A stretch of 6,494 bases of DNA from JAPLDP01 sp964628285 (GTDB lineage: Bacteria; Bacteroidota; Bacteroidia; Bacteroidales; JAGONC01), in assembly GCA_964628285.1 (NCBI GenBank), contig CAZVNP010000097.1, positions 1 through 6,494 on the forward strand. Direction: 5' to 3'. Position 1 is the first letter of the stretch; every line of letters starts with the position of its first letter. The notes under the pieces are model-generated. The model saw nothing but the letters and a program-made list of their open reading frames with translations. It did no database searches and was not told where the DNA came from. A program made the translations under genes and the position numbers. Shown one piece after another: positions 1-5,719 of this stretch.

Positions 1-650
1 GCACTTTTTTTCACGCCGAAGGTCTCTTCCATCCTTTACTTGAAAATCCGGTTCCTTACGATATCGGGTTGAAAAAAAATTCAAATTTTGTTTTCCTCAC
101 CGGCCCGAATATGGCAGGAAAAACAACCTTTCTGAAAGCTGCCGGCATAGCTGTTTATTTAGCCCATCTCGGAATGGGCATTCCGGCCCGGAAGGCCGAT
201 TTAGGTTATTTCGACCGGTTGTTCAGCAGCATCAATATTCCTGACGGCGTTTTAAAGGGTTACAGTTATTTCTTCAGTGAGGTGAAACGGGTAAAAGAAC
301 TCGCCGGATTACTTCATTCAGGCGAAAGGGTATTTTCATTGTTTGACGAGCTGTTCAGGGGCACCAACGTAAAGGATGCATATGATGCGACCGTTCTTAT
401 TATTTCAGGTCTGGCAGCCTGGCATGACAGTGTTTTCATCCTGTCCTCTCATTTATGGGAGATACATAACGATATCGGTGATTTCGACAACATCAGGAAC
501 TATTATTTCGACTCTGAAATCAGGATGGGCAAACCGGTCTTTAATTATCACCTTAAACCCGGAGTGAGCACTATGCGGCTCGGAATGGCAATCATTAACA
601 ATGAAGAGATAATGGAACTCCTTCATTCAAAAAAGGTCTTGAATGATTAG
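1..650 (+). CDS. MutS-family ATPase, C-terminal part (5' end outside window)
   Basis: The reading frame is open from base 3, without a start codon, to TAG at 648-650, so the true start lies upstream. A TTG at 69 is in frame but is not the start, because conserved family sequence (HPLLENPVPYDI) precedes it. The visible part is the MutS ATPase domain. It has a Walker A P-loop GPNMAGKTT (102-128), a GYSYFFSEV stretch matching the MutS ABC-type signature, a Walker B LFDELFRGTN with the catalytic Asp-Glu at 345-350, and an H-loop SSH ending at 450-452. In canonical MutS the last part of Walker B reads DExGRGT; here Phe replaces the first Gly. The protein ends soon after the conserved MRLGMAIINNEEI segment and has no extra C-terminal dimerisation tail. 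It could be a true mismatch-repair protein or, more likely, one of the shorter MutS-related proteins common in Bacteroidota. The missing N-terminus (mismatch-recognition domain or not) would decide. A GTPase gene follows 80 bp downstream on the same strand. Confidence 0.9.
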   Translation, partial: TFFHAEGLFHPLLENPVPYDIGLKKNSNFVFLTGPNMAGKTTFLKAAGIAVYLAHLGMGIPARKADLGYFDRLFSSINIPDGVLKGYSYFFSEVKRVKELAGLLHSGERVFSLFDELFRGTNVKDAYDATVLIISGLAAWHDSVFILSSHLWEIHNDIGDFDNIRNYYFDSEIRMGKPVFNYHLKPGVSTMRLGMAIINNEEIMELLHSKKVLND

Positions 651-730
651 TACTGACAAATAAGTAGTTTGAAGGATAAAAAAAATTTAATGTGGATTTA
701 AAACTATTGATCCCAAAATAATCAGATGTA

Positions 731-2359
731 ATGAACGAATTATTGACAGAAATTAAAGATATCTGCTCAAAATATCAAATCACCTCGTTGCAGGGGCCTA
801 TCGACTCGGTCGATAATCTGGCCGAAGAAAGACTAATTGATATAGCGATATTCGGACAGTTTAAAGCCGGTAAAAGCTCTTTTATCAACAGCTTTCTGCA
901 AAAACATATTCTTCCGACAGGCGTTGTTCCGGTTACCTCCGTTATTACCAGAATATTTTACGGAAACAAAGAAAAAGCATGGATAAAATTCAATGACGGC
1001 AGGGCTTTGACAATCAGGTTGGATGAGATCGGGGACTACATCACCGAAGCAAAAAATCCTGACAATATCAAAAGGGTCAGCATCGCCAATATTGAGATAC
1101 GGGAAATGGAACCTTTCAGGGGATTGTGTTTTGTTGATACCCCGGGTTTGGGAAGCATTTACCTGAACAACTCAAAAACCGCCAAAGAGTGGACCGACCA
1201 GGCCACGATCGCCATCGTGTGCATCAGCGCGGAGCGGCCATTATCGGAAACCGATCTGAGCCTGATCAAAGAGCTGCAAGGCTACTCTTACAGGTTAGTG
1301 TGCCTCCTGACAAAAACCGACCTGTTCACACAACCGCAGTTACAGGAAATCAGACTTTTCCTGCGACAATCACTGATGAAGGAAATCAAAACATTTGAAC
1401 TTTACAGCTATTCGGTTTTTAACAATACGGATATTTACAGAAATGAGATCATTGAAAATATCTGCAAGCCCTTTCTTGGTCAGCACGAGAAAGAAATCGA
1501 AAAGATACTCCGCCATAAAACCCGGACCATTGCCTCGGGTTGTCTCAACTATATTGAAATAGCCTGGAATGCCTCTCTTAAAACCGACGATGAAAGAGGT
1601 GAACTCAGGAGCAGGATATTTACCGAGAAAACAAATATCCGGTACATCCGGCAGGAATTGCGCCTGATCACCGAAAGTGAAAAGGCGATGGTGAGAGAAG
1701 AAATTTATGAAAGGCTTCAGAAATATAATACGTTGGAATTTATTAAGGAAATCAAAGCAGATTTTAAAACCGGATACGATTCCTGGAAAGGCAATCTGTA
1801 CGTCTTATCAAGAAGATTCGAGCAATGGCTGAAATCGGAATTGGCGGTAAAATTAAAAGCCTTTGCAGACAATGAGCAGCCGGGCTTTAATGAATTACTC
1901 AGCAGGATAAATGATCATTATAACTTTTATACGAAGACCTTCAGGGAAAAACTGAGCGATAACATCTATGACGTGTTGGGAATACGGCTCTCTTCAAATG
2001 AATGGGTGCACGAACTCAAGCCGCTCATTCAACCTGATGTCTCAATTTATCAGGCATTCGACAGCCATATCGATCTGTACTGGTTCCTCTTTCCGATGAT
2101 TCTCTTTAAAAAGCTGTTCAGACGCCATTTTTCGCGTCAGATCGAGACCGAAATCGAAAAGAACATAACAAGGATGGCTTCAGATATTTCGGAGATAATC
2201 AATAAAGAAATTGATAATATTAAGGCCCAGACATTATCCTGGATATTCACCGAACTTGAAACCCTCGAAAAGGTACTGGCTGCCGGGCACAGTATAAGCG
2301 GTGAACTTTCTGCAACCCGCAGCCGCCTCGAAGAGATCATCAAAGAGAATCTGAGCTGA
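731..2359 (+). CDS. Dynamin-like large GTPase
   Basis: This is a complete 542-residue protein. The GTPase domain is N-terminal: G1 P-loop GQFKAGKSS (residues 42-50), a G2 threonine in PVTS (about 69), G3 DTPG (136-139) and G4 TKTD (194-197). The GxFxAGKSSFIN form of the P-loop, with a long helical region behind it, is typical of bacterial dynamin-like proteins rather than Era/EngA GTPases. Residues 250-440 are rich in charged helices (stalk/middle region). A short hydrophobic stretch LYWFLFPMILF (449-459) is followed by a basic patch KKLFRRHFSR. It resembles the membrane-inserting paddle of bacterial dynamins. More charged helix follows to the end, which would pair back with the stalk. Expected role: nucleotide-dependent membrane binding, remodelling or repair at the inner face of the cell membrane. 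The ATG at 731 has no Shine-Dalgarno sequence, as is usual in Bacteroidota. The protein is shorter than the roughly 690-residue Nostoc BDLP. The family call is firm; the cellular process is unknown. Confidence 0.88.
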   Translation: MNELLTEIKDICSKYQITSLQGPIDSVDNLAEERLIDIAIFGQFKAGKSSFINSFLQKHILPTGVVPVTSVITRIFYGNKEKAWIKFNDGRALTIRLDEIGDYITEAKNPDNIKRVSIANIEIREMEPFRGLCFVDTPGLGSIYLNNSKTAKEWTDQATIAIVCISAERPLSETDLSLIKELQGYSYRLVCLLTKTDLFTQPQLQEIRLFLRQSLMKEIKTFELYSYSVFNNTDIYRNEIIENICKPFLGQHEKEIEKILRHKTRTIASGCLNYIEIAWNASLKTDDERGELRSRIFTEKTNIRYIRQELRLITESEKAMVREEIYERLQKYNTLEFIKEIKADFKTGYDSWKGNLYVLSRRFEQWLKSELAVKLKAFADNEQPGFNELLSRINDHYNFYTKTFREKLSDNIYDVLGIRLSSNEWVHELKPLIQPDVSIYQAFDSHIDLYWFLFPMILFKKLFRRHFSRQIETEIEKNITRMASDISEIINKEIDNIKAQTLSWIFTELETLEKVLAAGHSISGELSATRSRLEEIIKENLS

Positions 2360-2360
2360 T

Positions 2361-2406
2361 GAACATTGAATGTTCTTCAATGAATGTTGAAAATTGAAGT
2401 GGAACA
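2361..2406. terminator. Inverted repeats between convergent genes, possible bidirectional terminator
   Basis: This 62-bp gap lies between the stop codons of two convergent genes. GAACAT-TGA-ATGTTC (2361-2375) is a perfect 6-bp stem. Alternatively CTTCAAT (2375-2381) pairs with ATTGAAG (2393-2399), extended by TGTT/AACA across a 3-nt bulge. The two stems share bases and exclude each other. The location fits a terminator, but the stems are AT-rich and no clear U-run follows on either strand, so the function is an inference from position. Confidence 0.35.
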
Positions 2407-2421
2407 TCGCCGGCCACTGCC

Positions 2422-4749
2422 TTAAAAGTAATACGTAATCCCTTCTTTCAGCTCTTCACCTATTGCAGATTCCAACAGGCGCCTGTACTTGGTGTACACG
2501 CTTTTCGACTGTTTTACACCGTTGATGACCATCTCCCTGGCATTGATCTCAATGATGTAATTCCTGCCCGGAGTGATCAGACCATCGTCGAGAAGTTCTT
2601 CACGGATGATCTGCTTCACCTTCTGGAAGTCATAATAATTATCTATGTGGCGATAACCTTTCAGGAAGCCTTTATCATCGGGTTCCGGGATGACATATGG
2701 GTAGCTTTCATCAGGCAGCGCGGGAGGGGCATCGAAATGAAAGTCATATAAAGCGGGAGGTTCTGCCAGCAGGTCATTGAGAACCTCGTCATCGAGTAGC
2801 TGCGGTAGCTGTTTGTAAAATTCTTCCAGCGCAGCATTGATTGAATCGGGATCCCCAGGATAAATAAAAGCGCCTTTCGGAGGTTTCCAATCCCACTTCC
2901 ATTGCTTGAAGGCATGAGCGATAGAGGTGTCAACCTTCAGGCTGTCGAAATTGGAATAAAACCTTAAATACTTTTCATATTGTTCCTTACCGGGCGAATC
3001 GGTGCATGTGGTGTCATTTTTATAATAATAGTAATAGCTGCCGGGACCCCGAAATTGATCGCCCAGGTCAGGCAGCGGAAAATACTCATAGCCGGGCATA
3101 CCATAAAAATAAACGCCAGGTTTGCAGCTGTCGGAAAAATTATAATAGAGTCTCCCCAGGCGTTTTCTCAGCGAATCATCCCTGAACCTCTCCTGTAACT
3201 CTTTCTGTTTTTCCTCCATCAGCTTGCGGTATTGCCCCATGGCTTCCTTGTACTGCTCCATGGCTTTCTTCTGTTGCTCCATAAAATCCCCTTGGGAGCG
3301 GTCGTAAGCACCGGTTGATTCTTCCTGAATCTGCTTCTGGAGGCGTCTGAAATCCTCCTGCATTGAGCTGAGTTCCTCACCAAGCTGTTGCAAGGCTTTC
3401 GACAACGTCTGCATATCATTGTATACACTTTTTTGGTCACGGATCAAGGATGTGTCAGCCTGTTTCCGGGAGGAGGTATCAGGCCGGTCTGTTATAATAT
3501 CCTTGCCACCGCTGCAGACATCAGGATCCTGCCGGTCAGCGAACCGATCATTGGCATTAATCATATGTGGCAGAGCGGCTTCATGATCAGGCAGCAGGCC
3601 GGCAAAGACCTTTGAAGCCGGCACAGCTCCGTTATTCCTGTTGAAGTCAATGGTACGTATCTCACGCGCGTCCGTTTTATCGGAGATGACCATACCGAGT
3701 AAAAATGTCATGATGGTGATAAGAATCACTGTTACCGGCAGCAGCCCTCCTGAAGACACCGGTTTAAAGCTCGTCAGGCCGGTGATGCGACGGATACGGC
3801 CCAGGAGCTGGTGTTTGTTCTGTGCCATGGTGGCCGCAAGGGCCGGTGCATGCAGCTCCATTTCGCGAAGGCTGGCCAATGTCCGGGCATAGGTGATGGA
3901 ATCGCCGGTGACGGCCAGGGTCATGTCATCGCACAGGTGCTCGCGTTCAAGCCGGAGACGACGTGAGATCCACCACATGGCCGGATGGTAAAAGAAAAGC
4001 ACTTCCATGACCGACTGAATGATGTTCACCAAATAGTCCCTCCGCCGGATATGAACAAGCTCGTGGATGAGGATCATCTCAATCTGTTCCATGGGAAGGC
4101 CGCTGACCAGGCCGGCAGGCAGCAGGATGACAGGCTTGAGAATGCCCGCCACCATGGGCACCTTCACAAGAGCCGATTCAAGCATCCTGACAGGACGCTG
4201 TATCCTCATCCTATGGCTGAGATCGTTGAGGAGGTGACGCAGGCCGTCATCGGCTTCCCTGACCCTGTGATGCTTGAGCCGGTTCACATAGTAAAGCCCG
4301 CCGAGAAAACGGGTCATGAAGAAAAAAACCCCCGTTAACCAGACTAAAATAAAAACCTGCAGGTTAGCATTGATGAAGTCCAAAGCCTGCCTGGTTGTCA
4401 GAGTGACTGCCTGTATTGTGCCCGAGAAAAAGTTCTTCGTACCCTCTTTGATCAGCATGATCATGCCTGTGGTGATCGGATGGACATTGACGGGCTGGGC
4501 GGTGAGAACCGATCCGGCAGTAACAGGATGACGGTAAATAAGGACAAAGGTTAGTACCGGCAGGATACAGAAAAATACCAGGCTGAGGCAACAGGCCGTA
4601 TAACGCAACTTTGAATGGTGTTTGCGCAAGTATACCATGACGATGGCCAAAAGAAAAGCCACCAGGGCCCCCTGCCATAACGAATGGATCAGCGTCCAGC
4701 CCAGGGCACGGACAAACTGTTCGGATAGAGTTAAGCCAAAAATATTCAT
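2422..4749 (-). CDS. BlaR1-like M56 family membrane metallopeptidase with non-penicillin-binding C-terminal region
   Basis: This is a 775-residue protein. Its N-terminus follows the BlaR1/MecR1 plan: membrane segments at about 17-40, 47-72 and 131-150, a cytoplasmic zinc-peptidase loop, and a last membrane segment at 336-356. The zinc motif is HELVH (residues 229-233), and E270 in EHLCDD is the likely third ligand. The opening ALGWTLIHSLWQGA is typical of Bacteroidota M56 proteins. By analogy with BlaR1 it should detect an extracytoplasmic signal and trigger removal of the repressor encoded just upstream. Residues 357-775 should be periplasmic. They show none of the SxxK/KTG motifs of the BlaR1 sensor domain. 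In order there is a linker, a coiled coil (443-525), a Tyr/Pro-rich stretch (535-580, including YYYYY, with Cys 542 and 582), and a C-terminal domain containing VINGVKQSKSVYTKYRRLLE. The last resembles a tail I recall from other Bacteroidota M56 proteins. The start overlaps the repressor stop by 4 bp. The signal is unknown. Confidence 0.9.
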   Translation of the reverse strand: MNIFGLTLSEQFVRALGWTLIHSLWQGALVAFLLAIVMVYLRKHHSKLRYTACCLSLVFFCILPVLTFVLIYRHPVTAGSVLTAQPVNVHPITTGMIMLIKEGTKNFFSGTIQAVTLTTRQALDFINANLQVFILVWLTGVFFFMTRFLGGLYYVNRLKHHRVREADDGLRHLLNDLSHRMRIQRPVRMLESALVKVPMVAGILKPVILLPAGLVSGLPMEQIEMILIHELVHIRRRDYLVNIIQSVMEVLFFYHPAMWWISRRLRLEREHLCDDMTLAVTGDSITYARTLASLREMELHAPALAATMAQNKHQLLGRIRRITGLTSFKPVSSGGLLPVTVILITIMTFLLGMVISDKTDAREIRTIDFNRNNGAVPASKVFAGLLPDHEAALPHMINANDRFADRQDPDVCSGGKDIITDRPDTSSRKQADTSLIRDQKSVYNDMQTLSKALQQLGEELSSMQEDFRRLQKQIQEESTGAYDRSQGDFMEQQKKAMEQYKEAMGQYRKLMEEKQKELQERFRDDSLRKRLGRLYYNFSDSCKPGVYFYGMPGYEYFPLPDLGDQFRGPGSYYYYYKNDTTCTDSPGKEQYEKYLRFYSNFDSLKVDTSIAHAFKQWKWDWKPPKGAFIYPGDPDSINAALEEFYKQLPQLLDDEVLNDLLAEPPALYDFHFDAPPALPDESYPYVIPEPDDKGFLKGYRHIDNYYDFQKVKQIIREELLDDGLITPGRNYIIEINAREMVINGVKQSKSVYTKYRRLLESAIGEELKEGITYYF

Positions 4750-5138
4750 CGTTGACCTCCTTCTAACTTATTGATCAATTTTTTGATTTCTTCCAATTCT
4801 TCTTTCGATGCCTTGTAATGACCCAATGTCTGCATGACCAGCTTCTTGGCCGATCCCCCGAAAACATTCTCCAGCAAACGGTCGAGAAGTTCCTTCTGGA
4901 CGCTCTCCTTACCTATCGAAGCTGAGTAGACGTGTGTCCTCCCTTCTACCTGGCGTGTCACCAGATTTTTCTCAGTCATAATCTGCAGGAATTTGAGTGT
5001 TGTCGTGTAACCCACCACCTTCTTTCCGTTGAGCTTTTCATTGACGAACCGCACCGTGCTGGGACCATAATCCCACAGAATCATGAGGATCTCCAGCTCC
5101 GATTCGGTCGGTCTCGGTATTTTATTCTGTTCATTCAT
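4746..5138 (-). CDS. BlaI/MecI/CopY family transcriptional repressor
   Basis: This 130-residue protein has the usual length for the family. The N-terminal winged helix-turn-helix covers about residues 8-75. It includes the family hallmark ESELEILMILWDYGPSTVR, a recognition-helix region beginning YTTTLKFLQIM (from 44), and a wing around GRTHVYSA (66-73). Residues 76-128 form the helical dimerisation region with LLENVFGGSAKKLV. It should bind palindromic operators as a dimer, and two strong candidates lie upstream. It is the first gene of an operon with the M56 peptidase, overlapping it by ATGA at 4749-4746. The ATG at 5138 has no Shine-Dalgarno sequence; an ATG 4 bases further in is out of frame. 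The Asn-Phe bond cut in staphylococcal BlaI/MecI is not present as such: the nearest sequence is Asn91-Val-Phe. Inactivation may therefore use another site or mechanism. The target genes beyond its own operon are not visible here. Confidence 0.93.
   Translation of the reverse strand: MNEQNKIPRPTESELEILMILWDYGPSTVRFVNEKLNGKKVVGYTTTLKFLQIMTEKNLVTRQVEGRTHVYSASIGKESVQKELLDRLLENVFGGSAKKLVMQTLGHYKASKEELEEIKKLINKLEGGQR
4755..4764 (-). promoter_or_regulatory. Consensus Shine-Dalgarno site for the M56 peptidase gene, inside the repressor coding sequence
   Basis: Read on the minus strand, AGAAGGAGGT lies 5 nt before the ATG at 4749-4747. It contains the full AAGGAGGT complement of the 16S rRNA tail. 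The same bases encode the repressor's Glu-Gly-Gly near its C-terminus, and the repressor's TGA overlaps the peptidase ATG. This fixes the peptidase start and points to translational coupling. No comparable site precedes the other start codons in the window. Confidence 0.75.
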
Positions 5139-5168
5139 AAATAGACGGTCTCAAATGAATAACGTTAC

Positions 5169-5184
5169 TACGAAATTTTTCGTA
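5169..5184. promoter_or_regulatory. Operator 1, palindrome probably bound by the BlaI-like repressor
   Basis: TACGAAA-TT-TTTCGTA has perfect 7-bp arms. It begins at the base next to the predicted -7 box and covers the predicted transcription start, a position that would block RNA polymerase. Assignment to the adjacent repressor is inferred from location and from the presence of a second copy. Confidence 0.7.
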
Positions 5185-5216
5185 CAAATTTATATCAAGA
5201 TATTTTTCAATTCAAG
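5185..5216 (-). promoter_or_regulatory. Bacteroidota-type promoter of the repressor/peptidase operon
   Basis: On the minus strand CTTG (5216-5213) is followed after 20 nt by TAAATTTG (5192-5185). The second element matches the Bacteroides -7 consensus TAnnTTTG exactly. The spacing and the TTG core fit the -33 element. The predicted transcript start is near 5178-5182, giving a leader of about 40 nt before the ATG at 5138. Confidence 0.7.
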
Positions 5217-5222
5217 TTTTTC

Positions 5223-5238
5223 TACGAAAATTTTCGTA
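5223..5238. promoter_or_regulatory. Operator 2, palindrome probably bound by the BlaI-like repressor
   Basis: TACGAAAATTTTCGTA is a perfect 16-bp palindrome and differs from operator 1 at one position. It lies 6 bp beyond the predicted -33 element. Its centre is 54 bp from that of operator 1, about five helical turns, so dimers at both sites would lie on roughly the same face of the DNA. Confidence 0.7.
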
Positions 5239-5353
5239 ATTAAACGTTAAAAAACGTTAACTGTCGAAAAGACATTTTTAGCAATTGACTACAGCATGTT
5301 TATATGACCTCACCTGAATGAGGTTGTATTCAAAATATTATTTTTATTCAGCT

Positions 5354-5440
5354 ACAGAGGTTGCCTCAGTATCTTGGGGGATTGTAATTTGAGCTTTTCT
5401 CCTCTGTGCCCCCCTCCGTCTTGCCTCTGTACCCTCCGAG
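5354..5440. repeat. Degenerate ACAGAGG-type intergenic repeats
   Basis: ACAGAGG occurs once on the plus strand (5354-5360) and twice on the minus strand as CCTCTGT (5401-5407 and 5424-5430). The two minus-strand copies sit in an imperfect tandem, CCTCTGTGCCCCCCTCCG and CCTCTGTACCCTCCG, 23 bp apart. The first copy can pair with the last, and GGGGG (5376-5380) can pair with CCCCC (5410-5414) inside it, giving a possible long hairpin. Similar CACAGAGG-rich intergenic repeats are familiar from environmental bacterial genomes; that link is from memory. Confidence 0.5.
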
Positions 5441-5630
5441 GTCAAACAAAGCACATCAATCACTAATTACTCTGAATTAGCCGGTTAACCTTTCCCTTTA
5501 TTGGATTCCCTGATCCCACAATAAAAGTAAAGCAGATTAAATATGTACATTATTACATGTAATTTTTTTCGATTTTTATGTATTATCTTTTTATTATTTT
5601 CCGATTAAACCATGTCGGGCTGAACCGAAA

Positions 5631-5650
5631 TTTCATCTTTTGCGATGAAA
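5631..5650. repeat. Perfect inverted repeat upstream of the propeller gene
   Basis: TTTCATC (5631-5637) and GATGAAA (5644-5650) form a 7-bp stem with a 6-nt loop. The right arm also joins a near-palindrome GATGAAAATTTTGCATC (5644-5660). It lies just upstream of, and partly overlaps, the candidate -33 element of the propeller gene, so it could be a regulator site; no binding protein can be named. Confidence 0.4.
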
Positions 5651-5652
5651 AT

Positions 5653-5684
5653 TTTGCATCTAATTGAAATGATGTGTATTTTTA
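5653..5684 (+). promoter_or_regulatory. Candidate promoter of the propeller gene
   Basis: TTTG (5653-5656) is followed after 20 nt by TATTTTTA (5677-5684), which matches the Bacteroides -7 consensus TAnnTTTG except in the last base. It would give a leader of roughly 30 nt before the ATG at 5720. The area is AT-rich, so a chance match is quite possible. Confidence 0.35.
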
Positions 5685-5719
5685 AATCCTTCGTTTATCA
5701 TGCAAAACCCTTAAAACCA

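Larger units (their letters stand above)
5161..5258. repeat. Three AACGTT copies flanking the operator region
   Basis: AACGTT occurs at 5161-5166, just inside operator 1, and twice beyond operator 2 at 5243-5248 and 5253-5258. The last two are spaced exactly 10 bp apart in a TAAACGTTAA/AAAACGTTAA tandem. AACGTT is self-complementary. They could be extra contacts for a regulator or simply AT-rich sequence; the function is unknown. Confidence 0.4.
5239..5719. other. Long intergenic region between divergent genes
   Basis: No convincing coding frame was found here. Reading from the operator side, it holds the AACGTT tandem, a small stem ACCTCA/TGAGGT (5307-5312 with 5319-5324), the ACAGAGG-type repeats (5354-5440), a stem CTAATT/AATTAG (5463-5468 with 5475-5480) next to the palindrome GGTTAACC (5483-5490), and the palindrome ATTACATGTAAT (5552-5563). 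A very AT-rich stretch then leads into the propeller gene. No tRNA-like or riboswitch-like fold was recognised. Confidence 0.6.

Noticed and set aside
69..71. TTG as the start codon of the MutS-like gene
   Set aside because: The frame stays open to the left edge, and the upstream residues HPLLENPVPYDI are conserved MutS-family sequence, so the start is outside the window.
661..671. TAGTTTG-like -7 promoter element before the GTPase gene
   Set aside because: It is one base short of TAnnTTTG and no -33 element lies at the right distance, so it was not annotated.
3985..4338. Open plus-strand frame of 117 codons opposite the M56 peptidase gene, and several shorter ones nearby
   Set aside because: It lies antisense to the conserved HELVH region, its translation shows no recognisable fold or family pattern, and the minus-strand gene explains the sequence fully.
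2422..4749. Naming the M56 gene a beta-lactamase regulator (blaR1)
   Set aside because: The penicillin-binding sensor domain is absent and no beta-lactamase gene is in the window, so only the family-level name is supported.
5401..5440. Possible CRISPR or direct-repeat array
   Set aside because: There are only two imperfect copies, with a very short spacing and no regular spacers.
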